From the NCBI GenBank assembly GCA_019638115.1, contig JAHBUK010000007.1:28960-92959 (forward strand): 64,000 nt of DNA, in the 5' to 3' direction. The DNA is from Flavobacteriales bacterium. Its GTDB lineage: Bacteria > Bacteroidota > Bacteroidia > Flavobacteriales_F > PHOS-HE28. The notes beneath the pieces were generated by a model. That model worked only from the letters and a program-made list of their open reading frames with translations, did not search any database and had not been told where the DNA came from. Positions 6,679-14,836 of the stretch are shown here, in pieces; the first letter of the stretch is position 1; the number at the start of each line of letters is the position of its first letter. Made by a program: the position numbers and the translations under genes.

Positions 6679-8046
6679 CTACACTGTCTTTATGCCGCGA
6701 AGACGTTGATAGAGGTCGAGTGCGTAAGTGTCAGTCATTCCACTGACAAAGTCGGTGACAAGCTGTAACTTCCGATAGGTGTCGTTGGGGTAATTCTTGT
6801 AGTTCTCAAAGAGGTGACGATAGCTGGATGAGATTGTGCGGTAGAGTCGACCTTCTCGCGACTTGCTATCTGGACAAAAGTCTTTGGTCAGGCTAGCAGG
6901 AACATATTCCTCCAATAGCCCCGTAATCACATTCCAGCCGGCCAGTTCAATGTTGATGATTCTACGATGCTTCAGCACTCGTATGAGTACTTCATCAAGC
7001 GCCGCTTTGAGCTCACAATGTTCACAGCGGGCTAGCAACTCATCTTGGTACTTGCCATCCATGATCTCTTCATAAGAGTCCATGAACTCCTTAATCACTG
7101 ATTCTATCAGGAAGCGCTGTATGAGGATACGGAATCGCTGCACAGCGACGTCGTCCACGTCCAGTTCTTTTCCCTTCAATGCGGAGAGATATCGTTTGGA
7201 GTCTTCAAGCAGCTTTGAATGGGCGCCTTTGAGTGATGTCGTAAGGATGTCGAGGACAGTTTGGTAGGAGAGTACTCCGAGTTTGATGCCATCTTCTATG
7301 TCGGCACATGAGTAGGCGATATCATCGGCTGCTTCCAGGAGGAATGTGGCTGGATGTCGGCTATAGTTCAGTCCAAGTTCTGTCGTCATGGACTTGAAGT
7401 CCGCTGTCTCACTACTGAAGAAGCCAAACTTCTTTAGTCTAATGTCCTTCGTCTTCTTCCCCAGATTGCCATCCACTGAAGAGCAGGGATACTTAACGAT
7501 AACGTGAAGAGTCGGATATGACAGATTGTACCCATGTTCGTCGACGAGAAAATATAGCTTTCGAAGGATGCGGAGCGTTTGCACGTTTCCATCAAAATTG
7601 ACGAAGTCGCTCTGTTCCTGCGGAGACAATCCGTGAGTGTTATGCTCAAAAAACTTTGTGAAATAGGCCTGAATTGCCTTCTCTCCAAAGTGTCCGAAAG
7701 GAGGATTGCCTAAGTCATGAATTAGTCCAGCCGTGCTCAAGAGGGAACTAATGTGTCCCCTTAGATCAGGTGCGAGCTTGTTCTTCTCGACTAGTTGTGC
7801 TTCTATACTCTTACCCAAGGAGCGTGCGATTGATGAAACCTCCAATGAGTGCGTCAGTCGCGTCCGAACAAAGTCGCTCTTCTCGAGGGGGAAGACCTGA
7901 GTCTTGTCTTGGAGTCGTCGAATAGGGGCACTGCTAATCAACCGCGAATAGTCGTTCTCGAATGGATCTCGACCGTCATTTGGGCTTGAGGAACTCTTAT
8001 CGCGAAAGCGCTTGTCCTTTAGGTAAACAGACCAACGGTTGTCCAT
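6679..8046 (-). CDS. dGTPase-like HD-domain dNTP triphosphohydrolase
   Basis: Encodes 455 residues of the dGTPase (Dgt) family, which hydrolyse dGTP or other dNTPs to the nucleoside and triphosphate. The N-terminus has the family pattern F-E-N-D-Y-S-R-L-I-S-S-A-P-I-R-R-L-Q-D-K. Metal-binding HD residues are visible: His66 in R-T-R-L-T-H-S-L-E-V, His110-Asp111 in G-L-I-H-D-L-G-N-P-P-F-G-H-F, and Asp241/242 in L-E-A-A-D-D-I-A-Y-S-C-A-D-I-E-D-G-I. All catalytic positions look intact. It begins 3 bases after the Argonaute stop and ends 3 bases before the nucleotidyltransferase, so all are co-translated. dGTPases are established anti-phage proteins that drain the dNTP pool. Whether this one is gated by the Argonaute is the open question. 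Confidence 0.88.
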   Translation of the reverse strand: MDNRWSVYLKDKRFRDKSSSSPNDGRDPFENDYSRLISSAPIRRLQDKTQVFPLEKSDFVRTRLTHSLEVSSIARSLGKSIEAQLVEKNKLAPDLRGHISSLLSTAGLIHDLGNPPFGHFGEKAIQAYFTKFFEHNTHGLSPQEQSDFVNFDGNVQTLRILRKLYFLVDEHGYNLSYPTLHVIVKYPCSSVDGNLGKKTKDIRLKKFGFFSSETADFKSMTTELGLNYSRHPATFLLEAADDIAYSCADIEDGIKLGVLSYQTVLDILTTSLKGAHSKLLEDSKRYLSALKGKELDVDDVAVQRFRILIQRFLIESVIKEFMDSYEEIMDGKYQDELLARCEHCELKAALDEVLIRVLKHRRIINIELAGWNVITGLLEEYVPASLTKDFCPDSKSREGRLYRTISSSYRHLFENYKNYPNDTYRKLQLVTDFVSGMTDTYALDLYQRLRGIKTV

Positions 8047-8049
8047 GGG

Positions 8050-9606
8050 TTAAATGTAGTAAGCGAAACGTCTTTGTTGTGTTTGCCAGCGGTCTATGGC
8101 CGTGAGGATGTCGCCAATGGCATCCGAGAACCGTAAGGTCACAGGCACCCCGTCACCATATAGACACGCGTTGTAGTTGAGCTTTGTAAGGGAGAGAACA
8201 TCCCGGAGAACGACTCTTATATCCGCTTCACCACGTACAATCGATATGTGCAGACAATTGGGGATCTCTAGACTTGTTGCTGTGTTCAATCGAGGAATGA
8301 ACCCCCTCGTGACAAGGTATGCCTCAGTATGGGAGAGAGTGACGCTCATTCCGCGCATGGCTCCATAGTTGGCTGGTTGATCACCAGGGTAGCGGAAGAG
8401 CTTTAGTTGAGGAGAGTCCCGAATGGTAACGCCGACGAGGGTCGTTGTCGATGAAACCTCTTGCACCGCGCGTTGAAAGCCTGCCCATTCCTCGTCGGAG
8501 AACACAGCCCGCCCGTGGATGAATAACTCCTTGGGATATCTCCCAATTCTTGTGTGATAGTCAGAAAGCGCCATCGCCATCAACTGATATGCAGACGGCT
8601 CATCAATATGGAACTCCTTTGTGTTCTTTGATTGCCATGGACCAATATTCCCTCGGAAGATTGCCCCATCACCGTCACTAAGGAACATCTGAGCGGCGCA
8701 GCAAACGCTGCCTCCCGAAGGATTGTGACTGACTGTCTTGAATACCAAGCCGACGTAACACACATCATCTCGCATAGCATCCAACTTCCAAGGCAGATAG
8801 CCAAGTTTGTAGTACAACGTGGTAGACTGTGTCCATGCCAGGTGCGCCTTCATATTCTCGTCTAGTGGCGCATTCCGGTATTTGTCCTTGAACACTAACG
8901 TTGAGTCCAGTGTGATTTGAACTGGCGCACTCACCTTGCTTTGGATGAGTTTCGCCTTCAGTAGATGGTGAAAGTCCGTGGAGGAATCCATAAGTGCACT
9001 CACTTCCTTTGAATAGTGCTGTTGGTCAGGGAAGACCAGTTCACCTTGTCCATGACGCAGACGTTCAATGAAGGCTCTCGTACCTCTTCCTAAGTCTTGC
9101 CCGGACGAATTTGGCCTGCATTTGAAGTAGACCGAACGGGGGAGAACAATGAACCAAATGTCCGGTTGCGAATCCTCGGTGTTTTGTGCGTCAAGAATTT
9201 CTTTTAGGTAGAGTTCGGCGAGCTTGACGGACCGCATCTGCTTTGAACGCTGACCGAGTATGGCGTCAACTTCGGTTTGAGAGATAACCCTTGAAAGCAC
9301 AGGAATCGAAGGCCAACGAATTCCGAAGACTGCTTCAAATCCGGGAAAGCTTGGACGGGCTATGTCATCTGATTTGCGCTTGCCATAGACTGTCTTGAAC
9401 GACAGAATCGGCCTATTGATTTCCTTAATGAATGACCGATAAGCCTCATGTCCGCCCGGCGTGGCAATAACACCAGCACGCACTTGGGCGGGTGCGGCTT
9501 TACTGTGCGGGCCAAATAGCACCAGACCATCCCTTGGGTCTAACGCCTTTTGTCCTCCTCCAAAGGAGAGGAAGGGTTCAGGTATGTGATGCAGCTCGAG
9601 CTTCAT
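8050..9606 (-). CDS. Short prokaryotic Argonaute (SPARTA MID-PIWI subunit)
   Basis: Encodes 518 residues, the length of a short pAgo with only MID and PIWI domains. The N-terminus (E-P-F-L-S-F-G-G-G, D-P-R-D-G-L-V-L-F-G-P) is typical. MID lies at about 148-270, with P-D-I-W-F-I-V-L-P-R-S-V-Y-F-K-C-R-P, and T-T-L-Y-Y-K-L-G-Y-L-P-W-K-L leads into PIWI. The strand that would carry the first catalytic Asp reads C-Y-V-G-L-V-F-K (283-290), with no Asp, so slicing is not expected. In SPARTA systems this subunit uses a guide RNA to detect invader DNA and activates its TIR partner. The start codon lies 29 bases inside the TIR-APAZ gene, so the two are coupled. Confidence 0.88.
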   Translation of the reverse strand: MKLELHHIPEPFLSFGGGQKALDPRDGLVLFGPHSKAAPAQVRAGVIATPGGHEAYRSFIKEINRPILSFKTVYGKRKSDDIARPSFPGFEAVFGIRWPSIPVLSRVISQTEVDAILGQRSKQMRSVKLAELYLKEILDAQNTEDSQPDIWFIVLPRSVYFKCRPNSSGQDLGRGTRAFIERLRHGQGELVFPDQQHYSKEVSALMDSSTDFHHLLKAKLIQSKVSAPVQITLDSTLVFKDKYRNAPLDENMKAHLAWTQSTTLYYKLGYLPWKLDAMRDDVCYVGLVFKTVSHNPSGGSVCCAAQMFLSDGDGAIFRGNIGPWQSKNTKEFHIDEPSAYQLMAMALSDYHTRIGRYPKELFIHGRAVFSDEEWAGFQRAVQEVSSTTTLVGVTIRDSPQLKLFRYPGDQPANYGAMRGMSVTLSHTEAYLVTRGFIPRLNTATSLEIPNCLHISIVRGEADIRVVLRDVLSLTKLNYNACLYGDGVPVTLRFSDAIGDILTAIDRWQTQQRRFAYYI

Positions 9607-10879
9607 TTTGGGGCTCCTTGTACCCTACATCCGAAAGTGCCGCAATCGGGAGAACATCAATATCTAAGCTCTGTCCCGGAGCTACCGGTATCCGAATCAT
9701 TGCTTCGTCATTACTGCCCGATATCTTGTACATCATCGCAATCAGCATCTCCAGCCACTTCCTATTGAACCACGAACTTGGAACTGAGCGCCGCAAGGTA
9801 GCCTGTTGCTCTTTTGGTATCTGCCTGCCTTGGCTGTCAGTAAAGACGAGGTGATAGCCAATTCGGACATGGGGCGATGGAAAGAGTATTGCGTTGTGAC
9901 TGATGGCGAAGTGCCAAGTGAAGCCAGATGTCCTGCCGAGCAACGAGCGGCGTGAGGAAGAGATGAGCCGAAGGTCAACGGGCTTGAAGTTCTCCCTCGT
10001 GTATGGGTAGAAGTAGATTGACTTCCTGCTTGCATACTCAATTCGAGACAAGCGCTGTTGCAGAAGATGGCGGTGAATCGTTTTGTTAATAAGCTTGACC
10101 AGCTTCTTTGCGGGATCGATGAGTTCAAATAAGGGGTCAAGTGCGATTGTCGCGCTTTGTCGAAACTCGTCCCATGTAAACTCACGCGTGCTTCGAATTT
10201 CCACCTCCGGCCCGAGCGCGCTTGCCGAAGCAAACGAGATGACATACGGACCTTCTTCGATGTACGTGAATGGCTGAGTTCTTAACCCTGTCTTGTCAGT
10301 TTCGGTGATGCGATGTGCGTACACCGTCGCTGGTGCATGGAGAGGAAACCAATTGGTGTAGTGGAGTTCAGGCTGAGTCGTTTCAATGTCTCCGGCGGTA
10401 TGTGCTTTGTGCCAAAAAATGGCTGCCTGCTCAGGTTGGCCAGAGGTCTTTGGTGTGCCCTGATCTGAGAGTGCGAGCAGGAGCTCGTTGATTCCAGTGG
10501 CCCAGTTGTTTGAGAAGTCAATCGCCAGTCGCCCCCGAAGCCCGGTAGGAAAGTCAGCGTACGAACTGTTGTCCAGACGCAATGGAACAATAAAGGGATC
10601 CAGATTCTTGATTGTGCGTGCTGCCAAAAGTTCATTCATGACCCCTGTGTCATTCGAGCGAACCTTCGCGAGGTAATTTGATGAAACAACGGCCAGGAAC
10701 TTAATAGCCCTATTCAGGATAATGTCTTCGTACTCCCGATCGAAGTACTCTCCCGGCTTTATGCTCTTAACGTCTACCCAAGGTGAATAGCCCAGTACCT
10801 GAAGTTTGCTAGCAAGCCAAGACGCGAAGTAGTTGTCTTCTGGATTCGCGTGGCTTATGAAAATGACATCTCTCATCAT
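9578..10879 (-). CDS. TIR-APAZ protein (SPARTA NADase subunit)
   Basis: Encodes 433 residues and is the first gene of the operon. Residues 1-140 are a TIR domain: R-D-V-I-F-I-S-H-A-N-P-E-D, G-Y-S-P-W-V-D, V-V-S-S-N-Y-L, and Glu83 in V-M-N-E-L-L-A-A, the expected NAD-cleaving glutamate. Residues ~160-433 form an APAZ domain (Y-T-N-W-F-P-L, T-V-Y-A-H-R-I; later F-T-W-H-F-A-I-S-H-N-A-I-L-F), the partner module of short Argonautes. In characterised SPARTA systems, target binding by the Argonaute causes tetramerisation and NAD(P) depletion, killing the cell before phage or plasmid spread. The ~170 bases upstream contain no promoter I can place with confidence. Confidence 0.9.
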   Translation of the reverse strand: MMRDVIFISHANPEDNYFASWLASKLQVLGYSPWVDVKSIKPGEYFDREYEDIILNRAIKFLAVVSSNYLAKVRSNDTGVMNELLAARTIKNLDPFIVPLRLDNSSYADFPTGLRGRLAIDFSNNWATGINELLLALSDQGTPKTSGQPEQAAIFWHKAHTAGDIETTQPELHYTNWFPLHAPATVYAHRITETDKTGLRTQPFTYIEEGPYVISFASASALGPEVEIRSTREFTWDEFRQSATIALDPLFELIDPAKKLVKLINKTIHRHLLQQRLSRIEYASRKSIYFYPYTRENFKPVDLRLISSSRRSLLGRTSGFTWHFAISHNAILFPSPHVRIGYHLVFTDSQGRQIPKEQQATLRRSVPSSWFNRKWLEMLIAMMYKISGSNDEAMIRIPVAPGQSLDIDVLPIAALSDVGYKEPQNEARAASHT

Positions 10880-10884
10880 CAGAG

Positions 10885-11053
10885 TCAGGTGGTGGCGCAG
10901 GCCTTCAAATCTGAAACACTCTCACGCAGAACTCCCGTACTTTCTATGCCTGCTGCCTTACAGTATTGCCAAGCGCATTTCTGATACGCATTCGTGTTGT
11001 CCGTCAGTTTATCCGTCAAGTGCTTCTGCTCCAATGTAACCTCAAATGCATCA
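10885..11053 (-). other. Region upstream of the SPARTA operon with a short open frame
   Basis: Between the operon start and the structured repeat, the reverse strand holds an open frame (E-V-T-L-E-Q-K-H-L-T-D-K-L-T-D-N, later Y-Q-K-C-A-W-Q-Y-C-K-A-A-G) ending at 10885. It has no ATG start and could be a remnant of an older gene or chance. The leader and promoter of the operon must also lie here; a CAGATTTG at about 10905 is the nearest -7-like box, but it is a poor match. Confidence 0.25.
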
Positions 11054-11176
11054 CGCGTGAGCGATTGCAGCGGAAAGCCCACAGCCGCCTGAGCCCCGGC
11101 TTGAGGCCGGGGGAAGGCGGCGAGGACTTGCAGCGGAAAGCGCGCCCCCGCCTGCATTTGAGGCGGGGGCACGCCC
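11054..11176 (-). repeat. Structured repeat, copy 3 (reverse strand)
   Basis: On the reverse strand it reads GGGCGTGCC, a 10-bp perfect hairpin (arms 11144-11153 and 11161-11170), GCGCTTTCCGCTGCAAGTCC, a second long hairpin (arms 11084-11100 and 11106-11121), GGGCTTTCCGCTGCAATCG and CTCACGCG. The two conserved single-strand blocks are themselves related (direct repeat at 11065-11078 and 11128-11141). The same block order occurs at 13499-13591 and 14730-14830. It lies just past the 3' end of paaZ and may also end its transcript. Confidence 0.7.
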
Positions 11177-11204
11177 AAACCATCCCGATGCTGCACGCTC
11201 CCCA

Positions 11205-13274
11205 TCATCCGTTCTGGTCGAGCTTCTTCACCATCGTCAAGATCGTCGCCAGCGCCACGGTCTCCCCCGTTTCATCCACAACATCCACCAACCACTTCAC
11301 AATACCCCGCGCCACATCCGCGCCCTTGGGTGAGTCGGCGGTCTTCGGCCGCTTCTCTTGATCGAGCTTCTCCCGACACGTGAACTTGACCTGTATCGTT
11401 GACCCAGGATAGACCGGTTTCAGGAACCGGCACTCCTCGATGCCGTAGTTGAGGAGCACAGGCCCCTTCGGCGGATCCACGAAGAGGCCAGCCGCCCGCG
11501 AGAGGATGAAGTAGCCGTGCGCCACGCGGCCGGTGAAGGGGGTGCCATCGAGGCTGTTGGCGTCCATGTGCGCGTAGAAGCGGTCGCCGCTGAGGGCCGC
11601 GAAGTCCTCGATGTTCTGCAGCGTAACCAGGTGTTTCTCGCTGAGCAGCGTGTCGCCGATGTTCAGCTCTTCGAAGTGCAGGCGGAAGGGGTGCTTCTCG
11701 CTGATAAGATAGCGCGAGCCCTGCTGGTACTGCTGGGTGAGTGCGGTGATGGTGGTGGGGCTGCCCTGGATGGCGGTGCGTTGCAGGTAGTGGAGCACGC
11801 CGCGCTTGCCGCCCATCTCCTCGCCGCCGCCCGCGCGACCGGGACCGCCGTGTACCAGCGTGGCCAGCGGACTGCCGTGGCCGGTGTTCTCCTTGGCCAT
11901 GTCGCGGTTGAGCACCAGCATGCGGCCGTGGTGGCTGGCGGCGCCCCACACGAACTGCTGCGCGTAGGCATCGTTGTACGTGGCGATGGTGGCCACCAGC
12001 GAGCCCTTGCCGAGCTTGGTGAGGGCCACGGCTTCGTCGAGGTCGGTGTAAGGCATCAGCGTGCTCACCGGACCGAAGGCCTCCACGTTGTGGCTCACCT
12101 GGTTCTTCCAGGGATCGGAGTTGAGGAGCAGGATGGGGCTCATGAAAGCGCCCTTGGCCGCATCGGCCCCGGTGACGTTGACGCTGTCGGGGTCGCCGTA
12201 CACCACCTGCGAGCCTTTGAGCAGCTCGGCGAGGGCGCGCTTCACCTCCTCGCGTTGCGCGGCGCCGGCCAGGGCGCCCATCCGTACGCCCTCGGTGCGC
12301 GGGTCGCCGATCACGGTGCTGCCCAGGCGCTTGCCGATGGCGATCTGCACATCCTCCAGCACGTTGGCGGGCACCAGGATGCGGCGCGCGCCGGTGCAGC
12401 GCTGTCCGCACTTCAGCGTCATCTCCTTGCCCACTTCCTTGATGAAGAGGTCGAACTCCTCGGTGCCCGGCACGGCGTCGGGGCCGAGCACGATGGCGTT
12501 GAGGCTGTCGGCCTCCATGTTGAAGGGCACGCTCTCGTCGATGATGCGGTCGTGGCGTTTCAGCATGCGGCCCGTGCTGGCGCTGCCGGTGAAGGTGACG
12601 ACGTCCTGGCTCATCACATGGTCCAGCAGGTCGCCCGCGCTGCCCACGATCAGCTGGATGGCGCCTTCGGGCACGATGCCGCTGGCGACGATGTCCTTCA
12701 CCATGGCCTCAGTGAGGTAGCTGGTCACAGTGGCGGGCTTCACCACGGCGGGCACACCGGCCATCCAGTTCACGGCCACCTTCTCCAGCATGCCCCAGAT
12801 GGGGAAGTTGAAGGCGTTGATGTGTACGGCCACGCCCTCCTTGGGCACCATGATGTGGTGGCCGATGAAGGTGCCCTGCTTGCTGGTCTTGATGGCCTCG
12901 CCGTCCACGTAGAAGGGCATGTTGCCCAGGGTGCGGCGCAAGCTGGCGTTGGCGAAGAGGTTGCCGATGCCGCCTTCGATGTCCACCCAGCTATCGGCCT
13001 TGGTGGCGCCGGTCTTGTAGCTGATCTGGTAGTACTTGTCCTTGCGCTCCATCAGGTAGAGGGCGAGGGCCTTGAGCATCCGCCCGCGCTCGGGGAAGGT
13101 CATCTTGCGCAGGGGAGGGCCGCCGACGGTGCGGGCGTAGTGGAGCATGGCGGCGAAGTCGAGGCCGCCGGAGGAAGTGGTGGCTATGAGCTCGCCGGTG
13201 GAGGCGTCGAGGAGTTCGGCTTGTTTTCCTGAACCGGCGACCCATTGGCCGGCGATGTAGTTCTGTAACTGCAT
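11205..13274 (-). CDS. paaZ: PaaZ-type aldehyde dehydrogenase / enoyl-CoA hydratase
   Basis: Encodes 689 residues, close to the 681 of E. coli PaaZ. The N-terminal ~520 residues are an aldehyde dehydrogenase: F-N-F-P-I-W-G (156-161), the base Glu254 in F-N-M-E-A-D-S-L-N and the nucleophile Cys293 in K-C-G-Q-R-C-T-G-A-R-R. The last ~150 residues are a MaoC-like hot-dog hydratase domain. The enzyme opens the oxepin-CoA ring in phenylacetate degradation and oxidises the resulting semialdehyde. No other paa genes are beside it. A TACCTTCG element (13279-13286, reverse) ends 4 bases before the ATG, giving an almost leaderless mRNA. Its first ~120 bases are duplicated twice upstream (14501-14620, 15773-15882). 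Confidence 0.92.
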   Translation of the reverse strand: MQLQNYIAGQWVAGSGKQAELLDASTGELIATTSSGGLDFAAMLHYARTVGGPPLRKMTFPERGRMLKALALYLMERKDKYYQISYKTGATKADSWVDIEGGIGNLFANASLRRTLGNMPFYVDGEAIKTSKQGTFIGHHIMVPKEGVAVHINAFNFPIWGMLEKVAVNWMAGVPAVVKPATVTSYLTEAMVKDIVASGIVPEGAIQLIVGSAGDLLDHVMSQDVVTFTGSASTGRMLKRHDRIIDESVPFNMEADSLNAIVLGPDAVPGTEEFDLFIKEVGKEMTLKCGQRCTGARRILVPANVLEDVQIAIGKRLGSTVIGDPRTEGVRMGALAGAAQREEVKRALAELLKGSQVVYGDPDSVNVTGADAAKGAFMSPILLLNSDPWKNQVSHNVEAFGPVSTLMPYTDLDEAVALTKLGKGSLVATIATYNDAYAQQFVWGAASHHGRMLVLNRDMAKENTGHGSPLATLVHGGPGRAGGGEEMGGKRGVLHYLQRTAIQGSPTTITALTQQYQQGSRYLISEKHPFRLHFEELNIGDTLLSEKHLVTLQNIEDFAALSGDRFYAHMDANSLDGTPFTGRVAHGYFILSRAAGLFVDPPKGPVLLNYGIEECRFLKPVYPGSTIQVKFTCREKLDQEKRPKTADSPKGADVARGIVKWLVDVVDETGETVALATILTMVKKLDQNG

Positions 13275-13278
13275 TGGG

Positions 13279-13286
13279 CGAAGGTA
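13279..13286 (-). promoter_or_regulatory. -7 promoter element TACCTTCG of paaZ
   Basis: Reverse-strand match to the TAnnTT(T/C)G pattern, 4 bases before the paaZ ATG. The spacing implies a leaderless or very short leader. Confidence 0.4.
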
Positions 13287-13320
13287 AACGGTGGTCGCCA
13301 GTGATTACGTTTGATCGAAG

Positions 13321-13391
13321 CACCTGTAGCGCTTGCCTGCCGGTAGGCTGGTCGATCCGTGCTGAGCGCAGTCGAAGCGGGGTCGACCTAC
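13321..13391. repeat. Dispersed palindromic repeat related to the hutI insert
   Basis: Starts CACCTGTAGCG and contains TGCTGAGCGCAGTCGAAGC flanked by the inverted arms GGTCGATCC (13350-13358) and GGGGTCGACC (13379-13388). The same order of blocks is found inside hutI at 61046-61096. It sits in the paaZ upstream region. Confidence 0.6.
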
Positions 13392-13498
13392 GGTGCGTAA
13401 GTCAAACTGGAATGGGACCAGACGCAGAAGCGCCTTTGGCGCTAAGAGGGGAATACAGCCGCAGATTTCGCAGATAACGCAGATGAATTCAGAAGTAT

Positions 13499-13591
13499 GG
13501 GCGTGCCCCTCGCAAAGCCTCAGGTCGCGCTATCCGCAGTAGTCCTCGCTCATTCCTCGCTGTGGGCTACTTGCTCCTATCGCTCACGCGG
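13499..13591 (+). repeat. Structured repeat, copy 1
   Basis: Blocks in order: GGGCGTGCC, a variable segment, TCGCGCTATCCGCAGTAGTCC shortened here to its core GCGCTATCCGCAGTAGTCC, a second variable segment, then GGGCTACTTGCTCCTATCG and CTCACGCGG. The final block overlaps the 3' end of the convergent membrane-protein gene by 15 bases and supplies its last codons. Nearly identical core blocks occur in copy 2. Confidence 0.7.
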
Positions 13592-14464
13592 AAAGCGCGA
13601 TCGCCAAAGCGGATCGTTCAGGTAGACTTTTCCGTACTCGGCTGCACAAGGGCACTTCTGCCGAATAGGCCGATCTGGGAAGACTCGACTATATGCGTCA
13701 ACCCTTCTTTCCAAGTCGCTCTTTGTCATATGATCCTTGAATGGCGCAGCGGACATGTTCAAGAAAGTCCACAAAAAGCCATCGGCAGCTTGCGTATCAA
13801 TGAATGGAGAATTCAACCAGGCCGCAACAACTATCGACGGGGCGTGGATTGGAGGTCGCCAACCATCCCACATGCAAAAAGACATGTGGTACTTGAAGTG
13901 CATGCCCAGCATTCGCTCCGTCATATAGCATGCAGAGACGTTACCTGATTTCGTCCGCGGGTCGTCAATCGCAGCTTGGACGCTTTCGTAATTGCGATTG
14001 AACCAAATTGCCATGGCCAAAGCGAATGCAACACAGCCCGATACTCCGACCACGAAAGACCGCCGCACCTTCCGGTCATTGCGTAAGTCGTACAGGTTGA
14101 ACAAGATCTGGACGAGGAGGAAATGCGGCAAATAGCCAAGAATTGCCAGCGGTTTGATCCACATGATGAAGGGCGCCCACCAGTTCATCATTCCAAGAAA
14201 CATGATGCAATACACACAAGCGCACGCCGCGACACCGAAGGTGAAGAAGACAAGCTCGCGAATGGGGGTCAGAGAACGCCTTACCAACGGGTAAAGCACA
14301 ACGGGAACGAAGACAATGACCAATAGGATCGAGGCCCAGAGCACCGGTCGACAGAAGAACTGATAGTGCATGTTTGCCCCGACCGCCACAGCGCACAACA
14401 GAGCGTTCATCAGACTGAGCCAACGCGAAGAAAGCAGGCTACGAAGTCGTTGCCGGTATGACAT
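13577..14464 (-). CDS. Multi-pass membrane protein, paralogue A
   Basis: Encodes 295 residues. Hydrophobic segments at about 17-33, 41-60, 73-92, 101-123 and 135-153 predict five membrane helices in the N-terminal half, followed by a soluble C-terminal part with Y-M-T-E-R-M-L-G-M-H-F-K-Y-H, F-C-M-W-D-G-W-R-P-P, and a Cys pair in C-P-C-A-A-E-Y. It closely resembles the 289-residue neighbour at 14837-15706 along its whole length. I do not recognise the family. The last residues (R-S-R-F-P-R-E-R) come from the overlapping structured repeat, so the natural C-terminus was probably nearer L-N-D-P-L-W-R, as in the paralogue. Confidence 0.7.
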   Translation of the reverse strand: MSYRQRLRSLLSSRWLSLMNALLCAVAVGANMHYQFFCRPVLWASILLVIVFVPVVLYPLVRRSLTPIRELVFFTFGVAACACVYCIMFLGMMNWWAPFIMWIKPLAILGYLPHFLLVQILFNLYDLRNDRKVRRSFVVGVSGCVAFALAMAIWFNRNYESVQAAIDDPRTKSGNVSACYMTERMLGMHFKYHMSFCMWDGWRPPIHAPSIVVAAWLNSPFIDTQAADGFLWTFLNMSAAPFKDHMTKSDLERRVDAYSRVFPDRPIRQKCPCAAEYGKVYLNDPLWRSRFPRER

Positions 14465-14500
14465 CGCGCCAAGAACGAACCGATTAATGAGTTAGTACTT

Positions 14501-14620
14501 GAAGTCGAGGCCGCCGGAGGAGGTGGAGGCGATGAATTCGCCGGTGGAGGCGTCGAGGAGTTCGGCTAGTTTTCCTGAACCGGCGACCCATTGGCCGGCG
14601 ATGTAGTTCTGTAACTGCAT
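14501..14620 (-). pseudogene. Duplicated 5' fragment of paaZ (copy 2)
   Basis: From ATG 14620 the reverse strand reads M-Q-L-Q-N-Y-I-A-G-Q-W-V-A-G-S-G-K and A-E-L-L-D-A-S-T-G-E-F-I-A, matching the first ~40 residues of paaZ with few changes, then runs into a stop before membrane protein A. It is a gene fragment created by local duplication. Confidence 0.85.
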
Positions 14621-14729
14621 GTGTTTAATCCCGCCGATAGGCAGGGAGGACGAAGATCGGAAGGAATGCGGGAACGCGGATCACGCTGATCGGGCGGATG
14701 AACGCGGATCAAGCGAATGCAGGTCATTT

Positions 14730-14830
14730 GGGCGTGCCGGTGTTGAATGCACACCGTCGCGCTATCCGCAGTAGTCCGCACTCGTCGTGCCTCCTCGCTT
14801 GCGGGCTACTTGCTCCTATCGCTCACGCGG
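14730..14830 (+). repeat. Structured repeat, copy 2
   Basis: Same block order as copy 1: GGGCGTGCC, a small perfect hairpin GGTGT/ACACC, GCGCTATCCGCAGTAGTCC, a variable segment, GGGCTACTTGCTCCTATCG, CTCACGCGG. Ends 6 bases short of the stop of membrane protein B. Confidence 0.7.
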
Positions 14831-14836
14831 AATGCG

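Noticed and set aside
8050..9606. Catalytically active slicer Argonaute
   Set aside because: No Asp where the first PIWI catalytic residue should be (C-Y-V-G-L-V-F-K), and the protein has the size of short, inactive pAgos.
11517..13232. Long open frame on the plus strand opposite paaZ
   Set aside because: The translation is Val/Gly/Ala/His-rich with no domain, typical of antisense shadow frames in GC-rich genes.
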